NCBI RefSeq assembly: GCF_027186265.1
Contig: NZ_CP114176.1
Location: 372,001 to 436,000, forward strand
Direction: 5' to 3'
From: Lentibacillus daqui
GTDB lineage: Bacteria > Bacillota > Bacilli > Bacillales > Amphibacillaceae
Length of the DNA: 64,000 nt
Shown piece after piece: positions 53,120 through 62,513 of the stretch. Numbering within the stretch: position 1 is the first letter of the stretch; every line of letters begins with the position of its first letter. The position numbers and the translations under genes are program-made. Under the pieces are notes generated by a model that was not told the DNA's origin, searched no databases, and was given only the letters and a program-made list of their open reading frames with translations.

Positions 53120-54106
53120 TTACACCGCGCCGAGATATTCTTCAAGGGTGATATGTTTTTCATAGATCACCTTGGCAGCATCTTTTCCCACATAACGAAT
53201 ATGCCACGGTTCATATTGATATTCGGTAATGTCCACTTTGTCTTTTGGATAGCGGATAATAAACCCGTACTTGTGCGCGTTATCCTTTAACCATTTACCC
53301 TCATTGGTATCCGCGAAGTCCTCCACTATATCGTAATTGATGTCGGGACTGGTAACATCCATGGTAAGCCCTGTTTGGTGTTCACTCTCCCCAGGTCGTG
53401 CACTGTATTTATTGGCAGCGGCTTTACCATCTTTTGCAACGTAGGCATCGAATACGGATTTTTGCCGATCATGGGAACGATAGCCAGATTGCCCGAATAA
53501 ATTGACCCCTGCCGCATCACCAGTCGCAAACAATTCCTCCAATGCGTCAGCTGCTTCTTTACGCATATATTTTTTAGGGATATCCTCTGTAAATGGAAAG
53601 CGAACATCTGGAATAACCAAATCGTCCGGTTCATAATCTGCGGGTAACGCATGGTGTTTATTGACAAGTACCAGCGTATCTTTCGGGTTAGAAACAGTAA
53701 TGGTCTTGTTACTATCAGCATTGACAGCATCTTGGGAAAGACCTTTACCAGGGTTTATCGTAAATGATCCATCCAGTGCCCGTTCAAGCCACTGTTTGGT
53801 ATCTGCATCATAAATCCCCGTTGCCGCCAGTTTCACCTGTTGCGATTGAAAGTCTTTCAAGGCCATTGTCGTATCATCATCAAATGTATCACTTTCAGGC
53901 AAGGAATAACCCAGTTCTGACAATACCTGTTTTAATTCGGTTACTTTTTTTCCACTTGCACCATTTCTTAGTTCAGGATCAGGCAATACAAATTTTGTTT
54001 CATCCGCATTACTACTTTCTTTGCTAGTTGACTCATCGTTTGCACATGCCGTCAACATAAAAATCCCCACAATCATCATAACAGCGGGCAACAACCTTTT
54101 AAACAT
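53120..54106 (-). CDS. VanY-like D-alanyl-D-alanine carboxypeptidase lipoprotein
   Basis: 328 residues. Lipobox LTAC (Cys21), a peptidoglycan-binding domain of the PG_binding_1 type (about residues 48-110, GASGKKVTELKQVLSELGY), then a VanY-type zinc peptidase with SARPGESEHQTGLTMDVTS (His/Asp ligands) and YEPWHIRYV. It should trim D-Ala from wall peptides outside the membrane. GGGGAG precedes the ATG. Confidence 0.92.
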   Translation of the reverse strand: MFKRLLPAVMMIVGIFMLTACANDESTSKESSNADETKFVLPDPELRNGASGKKVTELKQVLSELGYSLPESDTFDDDTTMALKDFQSQQVKLAATGIYDADTKQWLERALDGSFTINPGKGLSQDAVNADSNKTITVSNPKDTLVLVNKHHALPADYEPDDLVIPDVRFPFTEDIPKKYMRKEAADALEELFATGDAAGVNLFGQSGYRSHDRQKSVFDAYVAKDGKAAANKYSARPGESEHQTGLTMDVTSPDINYDIVEDFADTNEGKWLKDNAHKYGFIIRYPKDKVDITEYQYEPWHIRYVGKDAAKVIYEKHITLEEYLGAV

Positions 54107-54126
54107 ACATTAAATCTCCCCTCAAC

Positions 54127-54156
54127 CGGGACAGAGGGACGGTTCCTTTGTCCCAG
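54127..54156. repeat. Dispersed palindromic repeat, copy 2
   Basis: GGGACAG..GGGACGGTTCC..TGTCCC, an inverted repeat (GGGACA/TGTCCC) matching the degenerate copy at 10895-10926. Lies between the VanY-like gene and the IS91 remnant. Confidence 0.6.
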
Positions 54157-54390
54157 TTGTAATTTCGACTTTATCTATTATAGCACCATGATAATGGGAC
54201 GTAAAAAGAAATTTTTCCAGTGGTAAAGGCAATTTGAATACTGAAAATTACAGACAATATTACATCATTAGGCAGGATATTGGAGAGTACAAGGATGCAC
54301 TTTTTTATTGGCTAGAAAATTATAAATTTTCTCGGTTGTGGATAATTTTTATGTTAAAATTTAATTGTTCTTACTTTGAGGAGTAGAAAG

Positions 54391-54891
54391 ATGAGAAAAG
54401 GAACCGGGATTATTAAAGAAATTCTTAAAGATCATTTTGCAGGCTTCTGGGAACTCCATTCGAATCGTTTTCCTGAGTCGTATCGTGACCATATCAAAGA
54501 GACTGTTGAGAAGACTATTCGTTGCAGTACACGTGATTTAGGTTATGCCCGATATGAATGTTTAGGATGTGAAGGAAATCCTTTACCGAAATTCGTTTGT
54601 TTTACCTGTAAAAGCAGATTGTGTCATAGTTGCGGAAAAAAGTATACCGATGACTGGTCGGATAAACAACAAGAAATGATCTTTAATGTTACACATCGTC
54701 ATATGGTTTTTACTATTCCTCAAGAAATAAGAAATGTATTCTATAATAACCGAAAAAAATTAAATGAGTTAAGTAACCAAGTGGCTGAAGTTTTTAAATA
54801 TCACAATAAGAAGAAAAGTATCAAAAATGAAGATTTTAGGTGGGGGAGGATGTCAATAAAAATAGGTTTAGCTCTTTTTGATGACGGGTAG
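54391..54891 (+). pseudogene. IS91-family transposase N-terminal remnant
   Basis: 166 residues: the N-terminal zinc-binding domain of IS91/ISCR transposases (YECLGCEGNPLPKFVCFTCKSRLCHSCG) followed by the start of the HUH region (HRHMVFTIP). The catalytic HUH and tyrosine motifs are gone; the last 15 residues are out of family. The start ATG follows GAGGAG. Confidence 0.85.
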
Positions 54892-54927
54892 CAGTAACTA
54901 TAACCGTATAGAAAGGGGCATAAATCA

Positions 54928-56475
54928 ATGGAAAACTTTATGAACGATTATTTTACAACGAATTTTTGGACAGGAGTTCAAAATGTAGTTATAGCACTTA
55001 TTGTATTTCTTGTCGTATGGCTCATAGCTAAATTGGTAAGTAATACAGTAAAGAAGGCTTTAAAGAAAACAAAATGGGATGATAAATTATTTAATCGGTT
55101 CCGGTTAAAAGGGGAGCCTGTGAAGTCAGAAAGGTTTATCGCAAAAGCAGTTTATTACATACTGCTGATTGTTGCCTTTATCTTATTCTTCAATATCCTG
55201 AATCTGACGATGATTGCTAATCCATTATCGGATTTGATCTCCACATTCTTAGATTTTATTCCGGCAGTTGTGAAGGCAGTGTTGATTTTACTATTGGCTT
55301 GGGTCATTGCAACCATTGTCCAATGGCTGATTGTTGAAGGAAGCAAGAAACTGCGCATTCAGCGTCTATTTTCTAAAATAGGGATTGCGGACTCCGAGGA
55401 AGGTATTAGAAAAACCACCGAAACAATCGGAAAGTTTGCGTTCTACCTTATTTTACTCCTATTTATTCCTGGTGTACTGCAGGCTTTAAATATTCAGGGA
55501 GTTGCCGAACCGTTTAGCGGTCTGTTGGCGTCTATTTTAAACTTTATCCCTAAACTTGCTGCAGCGGTACTTATTTTTGCTGTAGGCTGGTTCGTTGGCA
55601 AAATTGTCCGCAGTGTGGTAACCAATTTATTAGATGCGGCAGGTACAGAAAAATGGATTCAAAAATTAAAGCTGTCCAATTTATTTGAAGGGACATCTTT
55701 TGCAAAATTTGTCGGAAACATTGTTTTTATCCTTATTCTAATTCCGATTACGATCTCCGCTTTAGAACAATTGGAATTAGCAGGGATTACGGAACCGGCA
55801 ATTGGCATGCTGCATAGTGTCGTGCAGATGATTCCGAATATCTTGATTGCGATTGGTTTAATTTTGGTTGGAATCTGGTTAGGTAAGCTGATTGGCGAAT
55901 TTGTCAGCAGTTATCTTGCTAGATTAGGATTTAATCGTTTTATTTCCACTGTCAGCAATAATAAAGTGGTGGATCAGGAGAAATGGACACCATCGTATAT
56001 TGCTGGCTATATTGTACAGATTTTAATTATATTCTTCTTAACCGTGCAGGCGCTATATCTTATCCAGCTGGATTTCCTAGTAGGAATCGCAACCGCGATT
56101 ACTGCTTATCTGCCAAATGTGCTGGCAGCAGTGCTTATTTTGGGTATTGCCTTATTACTTGGTTCGATGGTGCAAAAAGTATTGCTGCATCTGTTAAATG
56201 GACCGGCAACTGGTGTGCTTGCAGGCTTTGCCAAGTATAGTATTTTGATTCTGGCAGCATTTATGGCAGTATCTCAATTAGGAATTGCATCAACTATCGT
56301 AAATAGTGCGTTTATCTTACTTCTTGCTGCATTAGCATTGGCGTTTGGGCTTGCCTTTGGTTTGGGAGGAAAAGATTTTGCAGCAAAATATCTGCAGAAA
56401 TTTGATAAAACAATTGATAATACTTCCATTAATCAAGAGCAGCAAAATAATACGGACAATAATGATAACCTGTAA
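54928..56475 (+). CDS. CmpX-type mechanosensitive channel family protein
   Basis: 515 residues with about 11 hydrophobic helices in repeated units (IPAVVKAVLILLLAWVIATIV, IPKLAAAVLIFAVGWFVGKIV, IPNILIAIGLILVGIWLGKLI, LPNVLAAVLILGIALLLGSM). The repeats belong to the TM-helix-repeat/CmpX family, and the C-terminus (ALAFGLAFGLGGKDFAAKYL) resembles the MscS pore helix. Probably a membrane-tension-related channel or scaffold, useful in osmotic shifts. AAAGGGGC precedes the ATG. Confidence 0.9.
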   Translation: MENFMNDYFTTNFWTGVQNVVIALIVFLVVWLIAKLVSNTVKKALKKTKWDDKLFNRFRLKGEPVKSERFIAKAVYYILLIVAFILFFNILNLTMIANPLSDLISTFLDFIPAVVKAVLILLLAWVIATIVQWLIVEGSKKLRIQRLFSKIGIADSEEGIRKTTETIGKFAFYLILLLFIPGVLQALNIQGVAEPFSGLLASILNFIPKLAAAVLIFAVGWFVGKIVRSVVTNLLDAAGTEKWIQKLKLSNLFEGTSFAKFVGNIVFILILIPITISALEQLELAGITEPAIGMLHSVVQMIPNILIAIGLILVGIWLGKLIGEFVSSYLARLGFNRFISTVSNNKVVDQEKWTPSYIAGYIVQILIIFFLTVQALYLIQLDFLVGIATAITAYLPNVLAAVLILGIALLLGSMVQKVLLHLLNGPATGVLAGFAKYSILILAAFMAVSQLGIASTIVNSAFILLLAALALAFGLAFGLGGKDFAAKYLQKFDKTIDNTSINQEQQNNTDNNDNL

Positions 56476-56488
56476 CAACAGGGAGAAT

Positions 56489-56524
56489 GGCGTGTATACC
56501 TTCAATGGTATATGCGCTTTTTGT
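56489..56524 (+). terminator. Terminator of the channel gene
   Basis: GCGTGTATACC and GGTATATGCGC pair around TTCAAT and are followed by TTTTTG. Confidence 0.85.
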
Positions 56525-56649
56525 TCCTCATTTCGACAAACGAAAATATTATTCTTGTTATTTCCCGGGAAATATCGACAAGTTTTTCGATAGCATTTCC
56601 TTCATAACGTAAAAAGTTGAAGCGTTTCTTTTTTAAATAAGCACAGTAA

Positions 56650-56676
56650 AGAGCGTGGCATATTACCACGCTCAAT
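56650..56676 (-). terminator. Terminator of pepT
   Basis: GAGCGTGG pairs with CCACGCTC; about 25 bases past the pepT stop, with a weak T tract. Confidence 0.7.
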
Positions 56677-56700
56677 AGCTTTGTATAAGATTGTCTTTCT

Positions 56701-57927
56701 TTAACCTCTCTCTTCAAACAACCGGCAAATTTCTACAATAACTTTTGTCGCTTTTTCCATTGTTTCGACGGACACGTATTCATATTTCCCGTGAAAGTTC
56801 TCACCGCCAGCAAATAGGTTCGGTGTAGGAAGTCCCTTGTACGAAAGTTGCGATCCGTCAGTGCCACCGCGGATAGGCTGGACGATTGGTTTAATATCCA
56901 GATTTTCCATGGCCTGATAAGCAACATCGACAATTTCCTTGACCGGTTTTATTTTTTCACCCATATTATAGTATTGATCTTTCATCTGTAGTTCGAGACT
57001 GTTTTCACCATATTTATCTTTCATGGCTTGCACGTTTGCTTTCATTGTTTCCTTTCGCCTGGCAAAGTTATCCTTGTCAAAGTCCCGGATAATAAAGGTG
57101 GCCTGGGTATTTTCCACATTTCCACTGACTGAGATTAAATGGAAAAACCCTTCATACTTTTCGGTGTGTTCCGGTGTTTCACTTTCTGGGAACTTACAAA
57201 TAAACTCGGCTGCCATGCGTCCTGCATTCACCATTTTATCTTTAGCTGTTCCGGGGTGAACACTATTTCCTTTAAAGTTTATTTTAGCAGCGGCAGCATT
57301 AAAGCTTTCATATTGCAATTCACCAAGCGGACCGCCATCAACCGTATAGGCAAAATCAGCGTTGAAGCGATCTACATCAAATTTATGTGGTCCCCGGCCA
57401 ATCTCTTCGTCAGGAGTAAACGCAACACGGATTTGTCCATGTTTAATTTCCGGATGGTTAATCAAATATGCCATAGCGGTCATGATTTCCGTCACACCTG
57501 CTTTGTCATCCGCTCCTAGCAATGTTGTCCCATCAGTTGTAATCAGTGTTTGTCCTTTGTAGCCAGAAAGCTCAGGGAAATCTTTCGTGGATAACACGAC
57601 ATCTTCATTCAATTGAATATCATTGCCATCAAAGTTTTCGATGATTTGTGGATTGACATTTTTCCCTGTAAAGTCGGTTGCGGTATCGACGTGGGCAAGG
57701 AAGCCGATCGTTGGTACATCCTTTTCGGAATTGGCGGGAAGGGTTGCCATCACATAGCCGTTCTCATCCATTGTTACATCGGCCATGCCAATCTGCCGCA
57801 GTTCATCGACAAGCATATTAGCCAGATCCAGTTGGCCGGTGGTCGATGGTGTTGTTTCATTTTCTTCATTTGATTGTGTATCAACTTTGACGTATGTAGT
57901 GAATCGTTTGATCAGTTCATCCTTCAT
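56701..57927 (-). CDS. pepT: Peptidase T (tripeptidase)
   Basis: 408-residue M20B zinc aminotripeptidase. Metal ligands in GFLAHVDTA, LLGADDKAG, FTPDEEIGRG and GGTDGSQLS, with a final GGENFHGKYE. Cytosolic release of N-terminal residues from tripeptides. Start ATG follows AAAGGAGATGATCTGT. Confidence 0.96.
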   Translation of the reverse strand: MKDELIKRFTTYVKVDTQSNEENETTPSTTGQLDLANMLVDELRQIGMADVTMDENGYVMATLPANSEKDVPTIGFLAHVDTATDFTGKNVNPQIIENFDGNDIQLNEDVVLSTKDFPELSGYKGQTLITTDGTTLLGADDKAGVTEIMTAMAYLINHPEIKHGQIRVAFTPDEEIGRGPHKFDVDRFNADFAYTVDGGPLGELQYESFNAAAAKINFKGNSVHPGTAKDKMVNAGRMAAEFICKFPESETPEHTEKYEGFFHLISVSGNVENTQATFIIRDFDKDNFARRKETMKANVQAMKDKYGENSLELQMKDQYYNMGEKIKPVKEIVDVAYQAMENLDIKPIVQPIRGGTDGSQLSYKGLPTPNLFAGGENFHGKYEYVSVETMEKATKVIVEICRLFEERG

Positions 57928-58053
57928 ACAGATCATCTCCTTTTTCCTTAACATAAGCATATCACAACAAATTGAATTTTTCCCAGCATTATATTATGAA
58001 GGAAATCGTTTGATGTTTGTTGAATTACTTTAAGAAGCAGGGAGGTAGAAGGT

Positions 58054-58122
58054 ATGAAAAAACATTCCATACATATTGACGGAGTCTTCAAAGATGAATA
58101 TGTTATGGGAAAATTGTTATGA
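58054..58122 (+). CDS. Possible 22-residue small ORF
   Basis: GGGAGGTAGAAGGT precedes ATG; the product is MKKHSIHIDGVFKDEYVMGKLL. Good ribosome-binding site, but no family; it could be the relic of a longer gene or a leader. It lies 38 bases ahead of the sulfurtransferase gene. Confidence 0.3.
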   Translation: MKKHSIHIDGVFKDEYVMGKLL

Positions 58123-58159
58123 TAGAATGAACAAAAGATAACTATGGGAGGGATTGCAA

Positions 58160-59002
58160 ATGGCTGTTTTAGTAACACCGGATTGGCTCGAGAATCGGGT
58201 GAAGCAGCATCCGGAACAGACGGCAGTAGTTGATGTCCGTTTTTCGCTGACAGATTCTGAAGCGGGGGAAAAAGCCTATCAAGAAAGTCATATTCCAGAA
58301 GCTGTTTACCTTGATTTGAACAAAGATTTAGCAGGTCCAGTGCAGGAACACGGGGGAAATCATCCATTACCAGATATGAATGATTTTGCTGAGAAATTGG
58401 GTGAGGTTGGTATTGATCAGGATACAACAGTGGTGATTTATGATCAGGATAATGATATGTTTGCCTCAAGATTATGGTGGCTGCTGTATTTCGCTGGCCA
58501 TGATAATGCCCATATTCTGGATGGTGGCTTAACTAGATGGGTGAAAGAAGGGCATGTTGTGACAAATAAGGTTCCGGTCCCGACTGTAAAACAATTTAAG
58601 CCGTCTGTCCGTTCTAATGAGATTGTGCATATGGAAGAGGTAAAAGAGAAAGTCAACCATGGATCCGCTGTATTATTGGATTCGCGCGCAGAAGATCGCT
58701 ACTTGGGTAAAACCGAACCACTGTATGCAAAAGCGGGACATATTCCAGGTGCCAAAAATTACTTTTGGAAAGATGTGCTTGGAGAAGATGGACAATGGAA
58801 AAGCAAGGAAGCACTTCAAACCCATTTTGCAAAACTAGGGAAAAAGGATGAAATCATTGTATCATGCGGGTCTGGTGTTTCCGCTTGCCCAAATGTGTTA
58901 GCGCTGAAAATGGCTGGCTATGAAAATGTGAAATTGTATCCCGGAAGCTTTAGTGATTGGATATCATACCCGGAAAATAAAGTAGAAACAAAGGCGGAAT
59001 AA
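58160..59002 (+). CDS. Sulfurtransferase (two rhodanese domains)
   Basis: 280 residues; tandem rhodanese domains, the first inactive and the second with the catalytic Cys in IVSCGSGVSACPNVLAL (CGSGVSA loop favours 3-mercaptopyruvate/thiosulfate sulfurtransferase). Start ATG 58160 after GGGAGGG. It ends 2 bases before the tag gene and is likely co-transcribed. Confidence 0.93.
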   Translation: MAVLVTPDWLENRVKQHPEQTAVVDVRFSLTDSEAGEKAYQESHIPEAVYLDLNKDLAGPVQEHGGNHPLPDMNDFAEKLGEVGIDQDTTVVIYDQDNDMFASRLWWLLYFAGHDNAHILDGGLTRWVKEGHVVTNKVPVPTVKQFKPSVRSNEIVHMEEVKEKVNHGSAVLLDSRAEDRYLGKTEPLYAKAGHIPGAKNYFWKDVLGEDGQWKSKEALQTHFAKLGKKDEIIVSCGSGVSACPNVLALKMAGYENVKLYPGSFSDWISYPENKVETKAE

Positions 59003-59004
59003 GG

Positions 59005-59577
59005 ATGAAAGATGCAAGCATGAAATCTCGCTGTGACTGGGTAACGTCCGACCCAATTTATATCGATTACCATGACCATGAATGGGGCCAGCCAACATAT
59101 GATGATCAGAAACTGTTTGAAATGTTGTGTTTGGAAGGGGCACAGGCAGGACTTAGCTGGATTACTATTCTAAAACGCCGGGAAAATTATCGGGCTGCCT
59201 TTGACCAGTTTGATCCGAAGCAGGTAAGTGCATATGATGAGAATAAAGTCAATGAGCTGTTGCAAGATGAAGGGATTATCCGGAATGAACGAAAAATACG
59301 CTCCGTCATTACCAATGCACAAGCCTTTCTCCGGATAGCGGATGAATTTGGCTCGTTTCGTTCGTATATTTGGCAGTTTGTCGGCGGCCAGCCGATCAAT
59401 AATCACTGGGAGACACATGCCGATGTTCCGGCTACAACGAAGGAATCAGAACAAATGAGTAAGGACATGAAAAAAAGAGGATTCAAGTTTGTTGGCCCAA
59501 CGATTTGCTATGCGTTTATGCAGGCGACTGGAATGGTGAATGATCATACGAAGAATTGTTTTTTGTATCACGCGTAA
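59005..59577 (+). CDS. tag: DNA-3-methyladenine glycosylase I
   Basis: 190-residue base-excision enzyme. Zinc-site residues in SRCDWV and DHTKNCFLYH; the EWGQPTYDDQKLFEMLCLEGAQAGLSW region forms the base pocket. Start ATG 59005 or 59020; the latter gives the usual short N-terminus. Repairs N3-methyladenine. Confidence 0.93.
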   Translation: MKDASMKSRCDWVTSDPIYIDYHDHEWGQPTYDDQKLFEMLCLEGAQAGLSWITILKRRENYRAAFDQFDPKQVSAYDENKVNELLQDEGIIRNERKIRSVITNAQAFLRIADEFGSFRSYIWQFVGGQPINNHWETHADVPATTKESEQMSKDMKKRGFKFVGPTICYAFMQATGMVNDHTKNCFLYHA

Positions 59578-59583
59578 TTGTTC

Positions 59584-59632
59584 GGGTGCCAGGAACGGAC
59601 ACCATTCAGAATTGCTTGCATGTCTGGCACCC
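59584..59632. repeat. Dispersed GGGTGCC palindrome after tag
   Basis: GGGTGCCAG pairs with CTGGCACCC around about 30 bases. The arms resemble GTGCCTG..CAGGCAC of the ilv terminator (10849-10893). Possibly a terminator-like repeat; no T run. The rest of 59633-59902 shows no gene; a TTGAAA-N18-TACAAT promoter candidate precedes the GNAT gene. Confidence 0.5.
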
Positions 59633-59902
59633 AGTCCGGATAAGTGAGAAAGGCAGTGAGACGGGAACATAAAGGTTAATACTAATTGGAAGCTAGTTTG
59701 GTAATTTGTCTTAGGGAAAGTTATGTTTTGTAAAGGAGAATATAAGCCAAAATCCACTTTTACTAATTTTTCATAAATTTTGTTTTGCCGGATGTCAAAC
59801 ACCCAAAATTCACCCTTGAAAATCAAGCTTGTCTTCTAGTACAATAACAAATTGTGTACATGAACGAATATAGTTTATACAGGCTAAGGAGAAGGTGTAG
59901 AA

Positions 59903-60415
59903 TTGGTTTACTCAGTTTTTTTGGAAAAGGAAAAAGACAAAGCGGAAATTAAAGAAGAACTAGATACATTGGAAATCCAATTAGCGCGGATGCAAAATAA
60001 TATGAAACAAATCGCGAAAAAGTCAGAAGTAATTAGTATTGACCACGCTAGGGATGAACAATTGGTGATTATTTATGCGGATAAAAAAGCGGATACTTTT
60101 CAGTTGATGCTGCACGATTGTCAGTCTCCATTTCGTGGTAACTGGCATTCTGCAATCCAGGCGGAATTTAAAGGCGAGGATACCCTGCATATTGCGGATA
60201 TCAAAGGGGAGCAAAATAAAGGGTATGGATCCGTACTTATGGATCATTTGAAAGAACTGGCCCGTGATAAGAATATCCAATATATAACAGGTGATATTGT
60301 TGCCCGTGATTTTGACCATGTTGATCGTTTAACGTATTTCTATAGTAAGCATGATTTTGATGTTGAGGTTGATCATGAGGAGCAAAGTGGCAGAATTGTT
60401 TGGAATGATGGATGA
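59903..60415 (+). CDS. GNAT acetyltransferase with N-terminal coiled coil
   Basis: 170 residues. A charged helix (about residues 8-45, KAEIKEELDTLEIQLARMQNNMKQIA) then a GNAT fold with the acetyl-CoA loop EQNKGYGSVLMDHL and YFYSKHDF. Start TTG 59903 after AAGGAG. Substrate unknown. Confidence 0.82.
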   Translation: MVYSVFLEKEKDKAEIKEELDTLEIQLARMQNNMKQIAKKSEVISIDHARDEQLVIIYADKKADTFQLMLHDCQSPFRGNWHSAIQAEFKGEDTLHIADIKGEQNKGYGSVLMDHLKELARDKNIQYITGDIVARDFDHVDRLTYFYSKHDFDVEVDHEEQSGRIVWNDG

Positions 60416-60542
60416 GAGAGGGTGTGAATGTTGGAACAGTTTCTCCCTTTTCGACACCTTTCTCCTTTGATTCAAACTTAATTTTTACATTTTTCGCAAA
60501 TACTATTAAGCGGCCCGATGACGGAAGGTCGCATGCCGTTTG

Positions 60543-61127
60543 TTATAGAAACTGACCACAAGGCAAATCAAGATTAATAGTCGTATGACGCAAGCTCGGT
60601 TCATAAGCCTTAGCTTTTTCTGACAACAGACGCATTAGAACAACAACGTCCAAGGATTGGCTGGATAAAGCATCTTCATCCCGACTTCCAATCAGTGCCA
60701 CATCCGACACCACAGACCAAGCGCCGGCACGATTATAGAAAATAGCTAAAGATGGTTCACACGTGAATATGCCAAAGTCTATGTCACTTTGTTTTTCAAT
60801 CCATTGAGTAGCGGCGGAGACTGTACGTAAACCTAGCCCTTGGCCACGGTACGCGGGATCAGTAGCCACACTGCTAAGACCAGCAATATTGAATGTTTGT
60901 CCATCGTGCCTGATAGTTTTGCGCACCACGCCTGCATAGCTGATCAACTTTCCGTCTATATAGGAATAAAATGAGCGTGCATGAAGTTCTTTATCGTGCG
61001 CTTTCGGAATCGTTGCCCCTGGCATTGGACAAGCGTCCGGCCAGACCCTATGCAGCATAACAGCAATCTCTCGTTGTAATGCATAAGGTGCTTGATTATA
61101 ATTGATCGATTGCACAATAGTTGTCAT
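60543..61127 (-). CDS. GNAT-family N-acetyltransferase
   Basis: 194 residues. The acetyl-CoA motif A is DPAYRGQGLGLRTVSAA; ATDPAYRGQG is typical. The rest (HARSFYSYIDGKLISYAGVV, FNIAGLSSVAT) resembles aminoglycoside 2'-acetyltransferase-like GNATs, but the substrate is not certain. Start ATG after GGCGAGGGA. Confidence 0.85.
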   Translation of the reverse strand: MTTIVQSINYNQAPYALQREIAVMLHRVWPDACPMPGATIPKAHDKELHARSFYSYIDGKLISYAGVVRKTIRHDGQTFNIAGLSSVATDPAYRGQGLGLRTVSAATQWIEKQSDIDFGIFTCEPSLAIFYNRAGAWSVVSDVALIGSRDEDALSSQSLDVVVLMRLLSEKAKAYEPSLRHTTINLDLPCGQFL

Positions 61128-61201
61128 GGTATTCCCTCGCCTTTTCACACAATTTTCACGTCTCAATACATAGGTTTTCCTTCCCTATCATTTCCTCCTG
61201 T

Positions 61202-62074
61202 TTACTTGTTCATTCCAACCAAAATATCCAAATCAACCGTTATTTCAGAAGAACCTTGATTAAAAAATGTATCAAATTGTTCTTTTTTCGCGTTCCAGGC
61301 AAGTGGAGACATTTGAGCTAAATGTATTAATTCCGTTTGATTGAGCACCTTGGTATAGCTTAGTTTAAATTTATTAACCAGATGGAAATGCTTTTTAAAA
61401 AGTGACACCGTTTGATCATTTTTATAGAGCATCTTGGCTGTATCATTGAAAAGTGTTTCCCGAAGTTCTATTAGATAATTTGCACGCGGAACAACTTTGA
61501 CTATAAGGCCATCCGAAGCCAGGATCCTTTTGAAATCTGTATAATTTGCTGGTGAAAGTATGTTAATGATGGCATGGCACGATTGATTCGCTAATGGTGA
61601 ATTCGCTAAATCCCCGACTAGCCAGATTGATTTTTGGTATTCTCTGGCAGCCATCTTAATGCCTTCCTTTGAAATATCCAAACCAACTCCGATAATCGCT
61701 TCATCCTTGCATTCGTCTAAAACCCTTTGTAAATGTGAGCCCTCCCCACATCCTGCATCAAGAATCATGAACGGCTCATTAGATACAGCTACATATTCTA
61801 TTATTACTTTTGAAATCCTTTCATGCAGCAATGAATATAAGTTGCTATTCATAATGATTTGATGCCTTGCTGCAAATAAATTCTTGTTGTATTGATTGGA
61901 GGAGGGATGGTTCAGCATGTTTATATACCCTTGCTTAGCAAAATCAAATGTATGATTGTTCGAGCACATGAGACTTTTTAAATCAACGACCTTCATTGAC
62001 CCTTTACAAAGTGGACATCTGAATACTTCCACAAACTGACTAACCATTTCCGCATTTTTTTCCTTATTGGTCAT
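61202..62074 (-). CDS. RlmA-type 23S rRNA guanine-N1 methyltransferase-like protein
   Basis: 290 residues: an N-terminal zinc knuckle (CPLCKGSM..CSNNHTFD), the linker QGYINML, and a SAM-dependent methyltransferase domain with ILDAGCGEGSHL, VGLDISKEGIKMA and NILSPANY. RlmA/TlrB family methylates a guanine in helix 35 of 23S rRNA, and some members confer macrolide/tylosin resistance. Start ATG after AAGGAAGAGAAAC. Convergent-divergent with an ABC-F ribosome-protection-type gene next door. Confidence 0.86.
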   Translation of the reverse strand: MTNKEKNAEMVSQFVEVFRCPLCKGSMKVVDLKSLMCSNNHTFDFAKQGYINMLNHPSSNQYNKNLFAARHQIIMNSNLYSLLHERISKVIIEYVAVSNEPFMILDAGCGEGSHLQRVLDECKDEAIIGVGLDISKEGIKMAAREYQKSIWLVGDLANSPLANQSCHAIINILSPANYTDFKRILASDGLIVKVVPRANYLIELRETLFNDTAKMLYKNDQTVSLFKKHFHLVNKFKLSYTKVLNQTELIHLAQMSPLAWNAKKEQFDTFFNQGSSEITVDLDILVGMNK

Positions 62075-62272
62075 GTTTCTCTTCCTTTTCAAAAATTAAA
62101 AACCACAAGCGTCTGCCTCTGAGTAAGAGTAAAGGGAAAGCAATTGTTAGTCAAGCAATTCAAAATTGTATGCGTGTATTTGATCTTACGGCATTTCAAT
62201 TAATTCCCAAGGTTGACTCCCAATCATTTTTCCCATAAACTAAATACAAATGAGCAAAAGGAGGTGGATATG

Positions 62273-62407
62273 ATGAATCATACTGGTAGTGGCATAACCA
62301 AGTTTAGGGAGTACCTTTGGACGCGTTATGCAATTTTTTCCGATATTTCTATGCAAGGGACGAGTGTGTACTTTTTTAATAGAAATATATGGAAAAAATA
62401 CCAGTAA
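62273..62407 (+). CDS. Leader peptide upstream of the ABC-F gene
   Basis: A 44-residue ORF with an excellent AAAGGAGGTG site 8 bases ahead (ATG 62270 is the alternative). Product begins MNHTGSGITKFREYLW and ends NIWKKYQ, rich in aromatic residues. It stops 30 bases before an intrinsic terminator that precedes the ABC-F gene. This is the layout of translation-dependent attenuators that sense ribosome-targeting antibiotics. Confidence 0.65.
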   Translation: MNHTGSGITKFREYLWTRYAIFSDISMQGTSVYFFNRNIWKKYQ

Positions 62408-62437
62408 GAGACATCTATCCACGAACGGAATTTTAAT

Positions 62438-62476
62438 GCGGCGGTGGAGTGTTTGCTCTGCCGTCTTTTTTGTTTT
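62438..62476 (+). terminator. Attenuator terminator in the ABC-F leader
   Basis: GGCGGTGGAG pairs with CTCTGCCGTC (imperfect) around TGTTTG, followed by TTTTTTG. It lies between the leader peptide and the ABC-F start, so it can control read-through. Confidence 0.8.
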
Positions 62477-62513
62477 TAATGGGGGAAGGTCTCTTCATTA
62501 CGGAGGAAGAGAA